Shown here piece by piece: positions 7,692 through 15,460 of a DNA stretch of 64,000 bases (the first letter of the stretch is position 1; every line of letters starts with the position of its first letter). The DNA is from CAZOKH01 sp964580315 (lineage in GTDB: Bacteria; Chloroflexota; Anaerolineae; Anaerolineales; Anaerolineaceae): positions 16,245-80,244 of the forward strand of contig CAZOKH010000004.1 in assembly GCA_964580315.1 (NCBI GenBank), given 5' to 3'. The notes below the pieces were generated by a model. That model was not told the origin of the DNA and did no database searches. It saw nothing but the letters and a program-made list of their open reading frames with translations. The position numbers were made by a program, and so were the translations under genes.

Positions 7692-8756
7692 ATGCCCCAC
7701 CTGTTTGAACCTTACACTTTGAAAAACATCACCCTGCGCAACCGCATTGGCGTGTCGCCCATGTGCACCTACGGCGCCGCAGACGGTATGGCAACTGACT
7801 GGCATGTGATCCACCTGGGTGCGCGCGCTGTGGGCGGGGCGGGGCTGGTAATCACTGAAGCCACGGCTGTGGAGGCGCGCGGGCGCATCACACCGTATGA
7901 CCTGGGCATCTGGTCAGACGAGCAGATTGAACCGTTGGCGCGTGTGGCGCGTGCGATTAAAGCCAATGGGGCGGCGGCGGGCATTCAAATTGCCCATGCC
8001 GGCCGAAAAGCCAGCGTTAACCGCCCGTGGGACGGTGGAACACCCATCCTGCCGGAAGATGAGCGCGGCTGGCCGGTGGTGGGGCCCAGCCCCATTCGTT
8101 ACCACGGAGATTATGCCGTTCCGCACGAGTTGAGCAGGGATGAGATTTGTGAAGTTCAGCAGGCATTTCGGGCGGGCGCGCTGCGCGCCCTGCAAGCCGG
8201 CTTTGAATGGTTGGAGATTCACGCTGCGCACGGTTACCTGATCCACAGTTTCTATTCGCCCATTTCCAACCAGCGCACCGATGAGTACGGCGGCAGTTTT
8301 GAGAACCGCATTCGCTTTTTGCTTGAAACAGTGCGTGCTGTGCGCATGGTGTGGCCCGATACCCTTCCGCTGACCGTGCGCCTTTCAGCAACCGATTGGG
8401 TGGAAGGCGGCTGGACGATTGAAGACTCGGTGGATCTGGCAACGCATTTAAAAGGGGAGGGCGTTGACTTGATCGATTGTTCATCGGGCAGCATTGTGGT
8501 GAAAGCCAAAGTGAATGGAAACCCTGGTTACCAGGTGCCCCTGTCTGAAGCCGTGCGCCGCGGCGCAAACATTGCCACGGCTGCGGTTGGTTTGATAACA
8601 GCGCCTTCACATGCAGATGAAATTCTCCGCAACGGCCGGGCAGACCTGGTTCTGTTGGGGCGCGAAATGCTGCGTAATCCCCACTGGGCACTGCATGCGG
8701 CGCAGGCACTTAAACAGCCTGCACCGATAACGCCGCAATACTTACGCGCATTCTAA
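7692..8756 (+). CDS. NADPH dehydrogenase / ene-reductase, Old Yellow Enzyme family (YqjM/NamA-like)
   Basis: 354 aa FMN-dependent TIM-barrel oxidoreductase that reduces activated C=C bonds with NAD(P)H in the cytoplasm. The start MPHLFEPYTLKNITLRNRI and the MSPMC-type motif (GVSPMCTY, with the Cys that tunes FMN in YqjM-type enzymes) are present. HAAHGYLIHSFYSP and NQRTDEYGGSFENR mark the active-site and FMN-binding regions. The ATG at 7692 has AAGGAG close upstream; an earlier in-frame ATG at 7629 lacks one and adds non-family sequence. The gene stands alone between divergent regulators and a terminator. The physiological substrate is unknown; detoxification of unsaturated carbonyls is typical for the family. 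Confidence 0.92.
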   Translation: MPHLFEPYTLKNITLRNRIGVSPMCTYGAADGMATDWHVIHLGARAVGGAGLVITEATAVEARGRITPYDLGIWSDEQIEPLARVARAIKANGAAAGIQIAHAGRKASVNRPWDGGTPILPEDERGWPVVGPSPIRYHGDYAVPHELSRDEICEVQQAFRAGALRALQAGFEWLEIHAAHGYLIHSFYSPISNQRTDEYGGSFENRIRFLLETVRAVRMVWPDTLPLTVRLSATDWVEGGWTIEDSVDLATHLKGEGVDLIDCSSGSIVVKAKVNGNPGYQVPLSEAVRRGANIATAAVGLITAPSHADEILRNGRADLVLLGREMLRNPHWALHAAQALKQPAPITPQYLRAF

Positions 8757-8778
8757 TTTAATAGGCGGCTTTAAAAAG

Positions 8779-8823
8779 AGGCAATACCTGTATGCGGCAT
8801 GGAAGGCTGCATCAGGTTTGCCT
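8779..8823. terminator. Intrinsic terminator between convergent genes
   Basis: AGGCAA (8779-8784) and ACCTG (8786-8790) pair with CAGGT (8813-8817) and TTGCCT (8818-8823), with one bulged T. GTTTTATT follows on the plus strand. It ends the ene-reductase transcript and may also act on the opposing BtpA transcript. Confidence 0.65.
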
Positions 8824-8840
8824 GTTTTATTCAATTTATT

Positions 8841-9650
8841 TCATTTCTTTGCCTGGCTGTCGCGGGCGGCTTCCATAAACCGGGTCACTTTTTCCAGTGA
8901 GACCTTATTATTCACATCTCCGCCGGCTTTGAAGGCTGACCCCACAATCACCCCGTCAGCAATTGCAAGGGTTTCTTTAACATTGTTCAGGTTGGTGCCG
9001 CTGCCTGCCAGGATGGGGCGTTCGACTGCGGTTTTCACCACCTTCAAGTCGTCTAGGGGTGTTTCAACCCCGGTGGTTTCACCGGTGACAATGATGCAGT
9101 CGGCCAGCGCGTTCTGCGCCATTTTTGCTGATTCCTGAAGCGCATTGGGTACTAGGACTTTGGAATATTTGGGGTGAATATCTGCCCAGATCTCCACCGG
9201 CTGGTTTTCGCACACCATTTTTCGATAACGGGTGACTTCGGCGCAGCAGGGCTGAACAATGCCGGCGGGGGTCATGACTGTATCCACGAATGCTTCCACT
9301 CTGACAAACTGCGCCCTGCAGGAGTAAGCCAGCGCAATTTCAGCCTCCCAGTCATTGAAGTGCACATTCACACCCAGGGGAATGTTCACTTCCCTCCTGG
9401 CAAGGGTGATGATGGATGCCATCAATCCCAACTGGGTTTTACTGATTTCTCTGTTTGGAAAAGGAACGTCATGAAAATTTTCAATGATGATTCCGTTTAT
9501 GCCGCCTTGCTTGAAGATGTCGATTTCTTCTAGCGACCGGTCAATAATGGCATCCAGGTTTCCTTCAAACAGGGGAGACCCGGGAAGGGGGAGTAAATGC
9601 ACCACGCCAATGATGGGTTTTGTGGCGGTGAATAGTGATTCTGGTTTCAT
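8841..9650 (-). CDS. BtpA/SgcQ-family protein (first copy)
   Basis: 269 aa TIM-barrel protein of the BtpA family (E. coli SgcQ). It opens with PIIGVVHLLPLPGSP, the family's hallmark, and carries GVNVHFNDWEAEIALA and GSGTNLNNVKETL further on. The start is the ATG at 9650 with AGAGGA upstream; upstream in-frame codons run into the promoter. The biochemical role of the family is not firmly known: it was first linked to photosystem I stability in cyanobacteria, while in heterotrophs it sits in sugar operons. Here it is divergent from a GntR regulator gene and shares its operator region, so it likely belongs to the same sugar or nucleoside pathway. A second copy lies at 28926-29738. Confidence 0.88.
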   Translation of the reverse strand: MKPESLFTATKPIIGVVHLLPLPGSPLFEGNLDAIIDRSLEEIDIFKQGGINGIIIENFHDVPFPNREISKTQLGLMASIITLARREVNIPLGVNVHFNDWEAEIALAYSCRAQFVRVEAFVDTVMTPAGIVQPCCAEVTRYRKMVCENQPVEIWADIHPKYSKVLVPNALQESAKMAQNALADCIIVTGETTGVETPLDDLKVVKTAVERPILAGSGTNLNNVKETLAIADGVIVGSAFKAGGDVNNKVSLEKVTRFMEAARDSQAKK

Positions 9651-9668
9651 AAAAATCCTCTGATGTAA

Positions 9669-9697
9669 TTGACATTTTTGAAAATAAGTTGTAAGAT
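9669..9697 (+). promoter_or_regulatory. Sigma-70 promoter for the GntR-kinase-ABC operon
   Basis: TTGACA (9669-9674) and TAAGAT (9692-9697) are spaced by 17 bases. The inverted repeat at 9703-9727 lies directly downstream, over the expected start site, as for a repressor operator. Confidence 0.7.
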
Positions 9698-9702
9698 GTA
9701 TG

Positions 9703-9727
9703 TTGTATAACAACTGACATTATACAA
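9703..9727. promoter_or_regulatory. Inverted-repeat operator in the divergent BtpA/GntR region
   Basis: TTGTATAA (9703-9710) and TTATACAA (9720-9727) form an exact inverted repeat with nine bases between. A shorter repeat, GTTGT-ATA-ACAAC (9702-9714), overlaps the left half. Sites of the TGTATA type are typical for HutC-type GntR regulators. The position lets one regulator control both divergent transcripts. Binding is inferred. Confidence 0.6.
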
Positions 9728-9782
9728 CAATATAGATTGAATTACAAATTAAGCTGCTGTTTTTTGGGAAGGAATTGGAGCT

Positions 9783-10541
9783 ATGAATGCAAAAGTAAAT
9801 GTGTTTCATAAAATTGGTTCCAATGAGACAATTGCAGAGCAAGCTTATAAGGCCTTGAAAGACCTTTTGGAAAGCGGCGACTTTGCGCCCGGACAGAAAC
9901 TCCCTTCTGAAGATGAGATAGCGCGGCAATTAAATATCAGCCGCATTACCCTGCGTACAGCCCTTCAAAAACTGGAATTGCTCGGATATGTGGATCGCAA
10001 AAGAGGTGTGGGAACTTTTGTGGTGGGCTTGGATAAGAAACATATCGATGCCGGTATCGAACGCCTGGTGTCGATTTCCGATGTGATCAGGCAGCGCGGC
10101 CATATTCCCGGCACCAAGGAGATCATCATTTCAGCAGACAATGCTGATGAAACCGTTGCCGATGAATTGCAGATCAATGTGGGCGACCCGGTTACGGTTG
10201 TCTCTCGTGTGAGAACCATCGATGGCGACCCGTTTATGGTTGATCACAACATCTTCCCGGCTTCACTTATTCCGCAGGATGTTACTGCAAAAGAGATTGG
10301 TGGTTCGCTGTTTTCTTATGTGGAGAAAAAGTTAAAGATAACCATCACACATGCGGTGGCGCGCCTGGTTCCCGGCATGGCAGATGATTTGCTGGCTGAA
10401 AAACTGGGCGTAAAAAAAGGAACCCTTCTAATCCGCCTTGTGCAGACCCATTACATTAAAGAGAACGATTCGCCAATCTGGCAATCTACATTGAGTTTTC
10501 CAGACAGCAAATTTAGTTGGTATATCGTGCGAACCAGATAA
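9783..10541 (+). CDS. GntR-family regulator, HutC/UTRA type
   Basis: 252 aa. A winged helix-turn-helix fills residues 16-83 (FAPGQKLPSEDEIARQL, then ISRITLRTALQKLELLGYV and the wing GVGTFV). A UTRA ligand-binding domain spans about 105-245. HutC-type proteins are usually repressors released by a pathway sugar, nucleoside or phosphate ester. The gene is the first of a plus-strand operon (kinase, ABC importer, ADP-ribosylglycohydrolase) and follows its own inverted-repeat operator, so autoregulation and control of the divergent BtpA gene are likely. The position parallels YegW in E. coli. The ligand is unknown. Confidence 0.92.
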   Translation: MNAKVNVFHKIGSNETIAEQAYKALKDLLESGDFAPGQKLPSEDEIARQLNISRITLRTALQKLELLGYVDRKRGVGTFVVGLDKKHIDAGIERLVSISDVIRQRGHIPGTKEIIISADNADETVADELQINVGDPVTVVSRVRTIDGDPFMVDHNIFPASLIPQDVTAKEIGGSLFSYVEKKLKITITHAVARLVPGMADDLLAEKLGVKKGTLLIRLVQTHYIKENDSPIWQSTLSFPDSKFSWYIVRTR

Positions 10542-10561
10542 AAAAACACTAAAGGTGAACC

Positions 10562-11524
10562 ATGAGAAAAATCTGGAGTTTAGGGCTTTCCATGCTGGAT
10601 ATTGTTACGCAGCCGATTACAAAATGGCCTGATTTTGGTGGCGCGGTCAATTCAGATACCACTGAACTGGTTTTGGGCGGTATGGCGCTCAATACGGCAG
10701 TTTCCATTGCCAAAATCGGCAAAGCGCCTGTTGGCCTCATTTCGTGCATTGGCTACGACACAGGTGGAAAAATTGTAAAAGCAGGTTTGACCGAATTAAA
10801 GGTTGATATTTCTCACCTGTGTTATACCGACCAGGCCAACACCGGCAATGCCATTTGTTTCATCCACCCGGGTGGAGAACGCTCGTTTGTGTTGTGCATG
10901 GCTGCCAACAATTACCTGTGTGAAGAGAACATCGAATTTGATGCCTTGAATGAAGGCGATTACCTTCATGTCGGCGGTGCAATGATCATGGACCAAACCA
11001 AGGGGGAAGACCTGGCCAGGATTCTTCAGAAAGCCAAACAGCGCAAGGTCAAAATCTCGGTGGATACCTGTTGGGATGGAACCAACCAGTGGGTGAAAAT
11101 TTTGGAACCCTGTTTGCCCTATTGCGACATTTTCCTGACGAACCTGGAAGAAGGTCTTCTCTATTCAGGAAAAGAGACCATTGATGACGCGGTGAAGTAT
11201 TACGAATCGTTTGGCCCTGAGATTGTTGTGGTCAAAATGGGCAGCCAGGGCGCCCTGGTTAAATCGGCAGGATTTTCAGGGCAGATACCCATTTTTAAGG
11301 TTAACCCCGTTGACGCGACCGGCGCCGGCGACGCCTTTGATGGGGGATTCTTGACCGGGTTGTTTAACAACTGGTCAGTTGAGCAGTCAGCTATTTTTGC
11401 CAGTGCGGTTGGAGCAAAATGTGTGACTGCATTTGGCGCCACAACCGGGGTGGCTGGCTATGATGAAACAATCCAAATGATCCGGGAACAATCCAGAGCA
11501 GGTAATTGGAACTGGGTGCTATGA
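10562..11524 (+). CDS. PfkB-family carbohydrate kinase (YegV/ribokinase-like)
   Basis: 320 aa cytoplasmic sugar or nucleoside kinase. The N-terminal lid region carries LGGMALNTAVSIAKIG (GG sugar-binding motif). The C-terminal signature PVDATGAGDAFDGGF near residue 250 contains the catalytic Asp and the anion hole. Its place between a GntR regulator and a ribose-type ABC importer, with an ADP-ribosylglycohydrolase-like gene in the same operon, parallels E. coli yegV. Its substrate is probably the sugar released or imported by these neighbours. Its TGA overlaps the ATG of the ABC ATPase (ATGA), so translation is coupled. Ribokinase, fructokinase or nucleoside kinase activity cannot be told apart by reading. 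Confidence 0.88.
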   Translation: MRKIWSLGLSMLDIVTQPITKWPDFGGAVNSDTTELVLGGMALNTAVSIAKIGKAPVGLISCIGYDTGGKIVKAGLTELKVDISHLCYTDQANTGNAICFIHPGGERSFVLCMAANNYLCEENIEFDALNEGDYLHVGGAMIMDQTKGEDLARILQKAKQRKVKISVDTCWDGTNQWVKILEPCLPYCDIFLTNLEEGLLYSGKETIDDAVKYYESFGPEIVVVKMGSQGALVKSAGFSGQIPIFKVNPVDATGAGDAFDGGFLTGLFNNWSVEQSAIFASAVGAKCVTAFGATTGVAGYDETIQMIREQSRAGNWNWVL

Positions 11525-13035
11525 ATATGACCGAGACAGATCTGTCAACGCCTCCAATTCTTGAAATGAATTCCATCACCAAAAGGTATCCGGGTGTGGT
11601 TGCCCTGGATAATGTAACCTTTCATGTGAACAGGGGTGAGATTCATGCGTTGTTGGGAGCCAATGGGGCCGGCAAATCAACACTGATGAAAGTTTTATGC
11701 GGTGTTACCAAACCAGATGAAGGTGAAATTCTTCTTGATGGTGAAACGGTTTCGATTGCAAAACCCGCAGACGCGATAAAACTGGGAATCAGTTATGTGC
11801 CCCAGGAATTAAGCCTGGTTCCCACCATGAGTGTGAGCCACAACATATTGTTGGGTCAGGAACCTACTTTCAAACCTCCTTTTTCACTGGTGAACGAGAG
11901 AAAAATTGATGATTTGGCATCCCAGTTGCTCAAATCGGTCAACCTGGATGTGGATATCCATCAGCAAGTGAAGGATCTGCCGGTAAGCGACCAGCAGATG
12001 ATTGCCATTGCAACCGCCCTGTACCGGAAAAGCAAAATCATCATCCTGGATGAACCAACTTCCTCACTCTCCAGCAATGAAATTTCCAAGCTCTTTGAAA
12101 TCATGAAAAAACTTCGGCAGGATGGCGAGACGATTGTTTTCATTACACACCACCTGGAAGAGGTTTTTGAAGTTTCTGACCGGATTACCATCCTGCGCGA
12201 TGCGGTTTTTCAGGGCTGCTATCCCACCGAAAAAATCACAAGGGACCAGGTTGTTTCAATTATGACCGGCAAGAAGAACCAGGCCATCAGCCGGGAAAGC
12301 CAGCCCCAATCACTGGGACAGGAAGTATTAAAGCTGGAGCATGTCAATACAGGTTTTATTTCAAAAGATATTTCTTTTTCGGTGCGTTCGGGGGAAATTG
12401 TTGGGCTGTTTGGACAGGTGGGCGCCGGGCGGACGGAAGTGCTGCGTTCGATTTTTGGCGCAGACCGGCTGGAATCGGGCGATGTGCATCTTTTCGGTGA
12501 AAAGGTAAAAATCAAATCACCTGTCGATGCGATCCAACGCGGAATTGGTTTCATTACTGAAGATCGCAAAAACCAGGGTTTAATTTTGAGCATGGACATT
12601 TTGGACAATGTCAATATTGGTTCATACGAAAAATCCATGCAATTTGGACTCATTCAAAAGAAGAGCCTGCAAAAAATTGCCGAGCATTTTCAAGATGCTT
12701 TGAAGATTAAGAGCAGCAATTTAAAACTTTGGACAAAGTTCCTGAGCGGCGGCAACCAGCAAAAAGTGATTCTGGCAAAATGGCTGAATCACGAATCTCG
12801 CATACTGCTGATGGATGAACCGACCAAAGGGATTGATGTTGGCGCGAAACAGGAGTTCTACCAGCTCATTCAAGACCTGGCTCAAAAGGGGGTGGCCATC
12901 CTGCTGGTTACTTCTGAACTTTCTGAAGCGATGGGCCTCAGTGACCGGATCCTGGTTTTTCGTAAAGGGTCCATCGTGGGAGAGGTAATCCCACGTGATA
13001 CGACTGAAGAAGAAATTATGTCGATGACATTGTAA
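11521..13035 (+). CDS. Ribose-type sugar/nucleoside ABC importer ATPase (RbsA/MglA-like, two domains)
   Basis: 504 aa from the ATG at 11521, which overlaps the kinase stop as ATGA; an ATG two codons later is the alternative. Two fused nucleotide-binding domains are visible. The first has Walker A GANGAGKST, the degenerate signature LPVSDQQ and Walker B IIILDEPTSS. The second has an altered Walker A, GQVGAGRTE, with signature LSGGNQQK and LLMDEPTKGID. The altered second site is normal for the RbsA/MglA class. The enzyme powers import with the permease (13061) and binding protein (14122). Ribose, galactose, autoinducer-2, inositol and nucleosides are all known substrates of this class. Confidence 0.93.
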   Translation: MNMTETDLSTPPILEMNSITKRYPGVVALDNVTFHVNRGEIHALLGANGAGKSTLMKVLCGVTKPDEGEILLDGETVSIAKPADAIKLGISYVPQELSLVPTMSVSHNILLGQEPTFKPPFSLVNERKIDDLASQLLKSVNLDVDIHQQVKDLPVSDQQMIAIATALYRKSKIIILDEPTSSLSSNEISKLFEIMKKLRQDGETIVFITHHLEEVFEVSDRITILRDAVFQGCYPTEKITRDQVVSIMTGKKNQAISRESQPQSLGQEVLKLEHVNTGFISKDISFSVRSGEIVGLFGQVGAGRTEVLRSIFGADRLESGDVHLFGEKVKIKSPVDAIQRGIGFITEDRKNQGLILSMDILDNVNIGSYEKSMQFGLIQKKSLQKIAEHFQDALKIKSSNLKLWTKFLSGGNQQKVILAKWLNHESRILLMDEPTKGIDVGAKQEFYQLIQDLAQKGVAILLVTSELSEAMGLSDRILVFRKGSIVGEVIPRDTTEEEIMSMTL

Positions 13036-13060
13036 ATGCAAGATTACTGTGGAGAATGAT

Positions 13061-14023
13061 ATGAATCAATCACTCACTCAATCCTTTATCAATAAGCTTA
13101 AGAACAGGCAAATCCCGGCGGAATCTGGCATCTTCCTGGCTTTGGTGCTCCTACTCATTGTTTTTTCAATACTAAGTCCTTATTTCTTCACTACTGCAAA
13201 CATTTCAAACATTCTCATCCAATCAGCCATAACCATTGTCATTGCCAGTGGGGCAACGCTTGTGATTGCCTCGGGTGGAATTGATTTGTCGGTTGGATCG
13301 GTACTTTGCCTTTCGGGAATTCTCATGGCCATGGGGATGAAAGCTGAATATCCGGCCTGGTTAAGCATTCTTATCGGCCTGGTGGCAGGCACCCTGATGG
13401 GCGGCATTAATGGTTTTTTGATCGGCGTGGTTAAGATCACCCCGCTGATTGCCACATTGGCCAGTCTGAGCGTCATTCGCGCTTTGGCTTACATCATCAC
13501 TGACGCCAGGCCAATCTATGGGTTCCCGATGAGTTTTCGGGTTTTTGGCACCGGTTATGTTGGCATGATTCCCTATGCTTTCATTCTAGCCCTGGTTGTG
13601 GCTTTCTTGCTGCTGCTGATTATTAAACGCACCCGCATGGGACGCTACACCCTGGCGATTGGCGGTAATGAAGAAGCGGCCAGGTTGTCGGGCGTCAATA
13701 TCTGGAGGACGAAAATTGCCATTTATGCGCTGGCTGGTTTGTGCGCTTCTTTCGCGGCGGTTATCTTGACTGCCCGCTTGAATGCCGCCGAGGCGCTGGC
13801 AGGCAATGGCATGGAGATGGAAGCCATTGCGGCAGCGGTGATTGGCGGCGCCAGCCTGGCGGGTGGAATTGCCAGCATTCCAGGCACCATCATCGGCGCC
13901 GTTCTCATGGCGACTTTAAAAAACGGCCTGACCTTATTGAGCGTGCAACCGTACTTTCAACAATTGACCATCGGCATTGTTATTGTCGCGGCAGTGTTCA
14001 TTGATAAGATCCGGAAACATTAA
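13061..14023 (+). CDS. Ribose-type ABC importer permease (RbsC-like)
   Basis: 320 aa inner-membrane permease with eight or more hydrophobic segments. It has the family hallmark GGIDLSVGSVLCLSG near residue 70 and the conserved coupling region GGNEEAARLSGVN at about 205. The ATG at 13061 has GGAG six bases upstream; an upstream in-frame GTG at 13049 would put the start on top of that ribosome site. One gene normally supplies both halves of the pore as a homodimer. It lies between the ATPase and the binding protein of the same importer. Confidence 0.93.
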   Translation: MNQSLTQSFINKLKNRQIPAESGIFLALVLLLIVFSILSPYFFTTANISNILIQSAITIVIASGATLVIASGGIDLSVGSVLCLSGILMAMGMKAEYPAWLSILIGLVAGTLMGGINGFLIGVVKITPLIATLASLSVIRALAYIITDARPIYGFPMSFRVFGTGYVGMIPYAFILALVVAFLLLLIIKRTRMGRYTLAIGGNEEAARLSGVNIWRTKIAIYALAGLCASFAAVILTARLNAAEALAGNGMEMEAIAAAVIGGASLAGGIASIPGTIIGAVLMATLKNGLTLLSVQPYFQQLTIGIVIVAAVFIDKIRKH

Positions 14024-14121
14024 TTGATCAAATATTTAGTTGGAGGTGAACTGAAACAAAACGAAGGAGAAGAGGTAGGTTTTTGTCTTAACCAAACTTA
14101 GTCAATATAAGGAGAAAAGCG

Positions 14122-15282
14122 ATGCAAAAGAAGAAATTTGCCCCATTTATGGTTCTGGTGATTTTGATGCTGGCCGTTTCGGCCTGCGCCAGCCCGGCTG
14201 CGCCTGCTGCCGAAGCGCCCGCCGCTGTTGAAGAAGCTCCGGCCGAAGAAGCCCCCGCGGCTGAAGCCCCCGCCGAAGAAGCGCCCGCGGCTGAAGCCCC
14301 TGCCGAAGAAGCCCCGGCTGCTGAAGGAGACTTGACGCCGTTCCAACAAATGCGCAAAGACTCGTTTGCGGGCATGGTTGGTTTTGAAGCCCCCACCGAC
14401 AAAGATATGCGGGTTGGCGTGCTGATGATCACCATGGCGAATCCGTTCTGGGTCACGTTCTCAGAAGGCGCCCAGGCGATGGGCGAAGAATTGGGAATCA
14501 CCGTAGATATCCATTCAGCACCCACCGAGGGCGACATCAGCTCTCAGTTGGCCACCTGTGAATCAATGGTTGCTGCTGGTTATGATGCCCTGGTGATCTA
14601 CCCGATTACCGAGAATAACCTCATCCCCTGCATCACCAAGGCAAATGAAGCCGGTGTGCCGATCATTGAACCCAACATCATCAGCGATATGAGTGCTGTT
14701 GAAGCTGCCGGTGGAAAAATTGACCAGCCCAAGACCCTCGATATGTACCAGATGGGCGTCAACGGGGCACAATTCATCGTCGATAAACTGGGCGCAGAGG
14801 GCGGTAAAGTGGCGATCATTGAAGGACTTGCAGCTGCACCGCAATCCATTGCCCGCAGAGACGGGGCAAAATCAGTGTTTGAAAGTGCACCGAACATTGA
14901 ACTGGTGACCAGCCAGGCTGGCGATTGGGACAGAACAATTGCCTTGAATGCTGCCACCAATATCATCCAGGCCAATCCTGACATCAAAGGTTTCTACTGC
15001 GCCAATGACGTGATGGCTCTGGCTGTGGTTGAAGCTGCCATTGCTGCCGGCAAGAAAGACCAAATCATTGTGGTCGGAACTGACTTCATTGAAGATGCAA
15101 AGGCTTCCATCCAGGAAGGTATGCTGGACGGCAGCGTGGCATTCTCACCGTATGTGTGGGGCGAGTTGTCCGTGCAGATGGGTGTCATGAAGGCGCAGGG
15201 CAATGAAGTGCCGTCGGTTATCCCGATTGTCCAGGTTCTGGTTTCAAAAGACAATGTAAATGCAATGGATGATTGGAAATAA
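14122..15282 (+). CDS. Sugar-binding lipoprotein of ribose-type ABC importer (RbsB-like)
   Basis: 386 aa exported lipoprotein. The signal peptide ends at a lipobox with Cys22 (AVSACAS). An unusually long Ala-Pro-Glu linker of about 50 residues follows and is encoded by a 30-base tandem repeat. The mature periplasmic-binding fold of the RbsB class starts near residue 90 (RVGVLMITMANPFWVTFSEG). DVMALAVVEA and VVGTDF mark the C-terminal lobe. The protein captures the solute outside the cell for the importer encoded just upstream. AAGGAG lies before the ATG. The aromatic NPFW hinge region fits a cyclic sugar, but the ligand is not predictable by eye. Confidence 0.92.
   Translation: MQKKKFAPFMVLVILMLAVSACASPAAPAAEAPAAVEEAPAEEAPAAEAPAEEAPAAEAPAEEAPAAEGDLTPFQQMRKDSFAGMVGFEAPTDKDMRVGVLMITMANPFWVTFSEGAQAMGEELGITVDIHSAPTEGDISSQLATCESMVAAGYDALVIYPITENNLIPCITKANEAGVPIIEPNIISDMSAVEAAGGKIDQPKTLDMYQMGVNGAQFIVDKLGAEGGKVAIIEGLAAAPQSIARRDGAKSVFESAPNIELVTSQAGDWDRTIALNAATNIIQANPDIKGFYCANDVMALAVVEAAIAAGKKDQIIVVGTDFIEDAKASIQEGMLDGSVAFSPYVWGELSVQMGVMKAQGNEVPSVIPIVQVLVSKDNVNAMDDWK
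14242..14331 (+). repeat. 30-base tandem repeat encoding an Ala-Pro-Glu linker (three units)
   Basis: Three units of 30 bases start at 14242, 14272 and 14302 and each encodes about AEEAPAAEAP. The units differ by only a few silent or near-silent changes, so copy number could change by slippage. The repeat sets the length of the tether between the lipidated Cys and the binding domain. Confidence 0.85.
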
Positions 15283-15350
15283 TCTTTTGAGAGGTTTCTT
15301 GCCTTCGAAAAGATGGTTTGTCCTTACATAAACCACGCTTAGAGAAGGTA

Positions 15351-15376
15351 CCAGGTCGTTGATTACAACGACCTGG
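15351..15376 (+). promoter_or_regulatory. Intercistronic hairpin 1 (after binding-protein gene)
   Basis: CCAGGTCGTT (15351-15360) pairs exactly with AACGACCTGG (15367-15376) around a six-base loop. No U run follows, so it is more likely an mRNA-stabilising or processing stem than a terminator. It is followed closely by a second hairpin. Confidence 0.65.
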
Positions 15377-15383
15377 AAGGAAG

Positions 15384-15428
15384 AATTTGCACACGCTGGA
15401 TTGAATTGGGGTTCGGCGTGTGCAAATT
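15384..15428 (+). promoter_or_regulatory. Intercistronic hairpin 2, possible weak terminator
   Basis: AATTTGCACACGC (15384-15396) pairs exactly with GCGTGTGCAAATT (15416-15428), a 13-pair stem with a 19-base loop. A short TA-rich stretch follows but no strong U run. It may partly stop transcription between the high-level binding-protein gene and the ADP-ribosylglycohydrolase-like gene. The rest of the 178-base gap shows nothing else. Confidence 0.6.
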
Positions 15429-15460
15429 TATAACAAAGTATATCTTACTGGAGAAAAAAA

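Noticed and set aside
8017..8709. Long open frame opposite the ene-reductase gene
   Set aside because: It runs antisense to a clear Old Yellow Enzyme gene and its product is Pro/Arg/Gln-rich without any family pattern.
14242..14331. Tandem repeat considered as a CRISPR array
   Set aside because: Units are contiguous, in frame and encode a lipoprotein linker; there are no spacers.
14088..14537. Antisense frame rich in Gly/Ala/Ser opposite the binding-protein linker
   Set aside because: The low-complexity product mirrors the 30-base repeat of the linker and is not a separate gene.
15389..15420. GCACACG/CGTGTGC arms in hairpin 2 considered as a third LacI operator
   Set aside because: The arms are separated by about 19 bases and lack the compact ATGCACACGTGTGCAT core, so they fit an RNA hairpin better.
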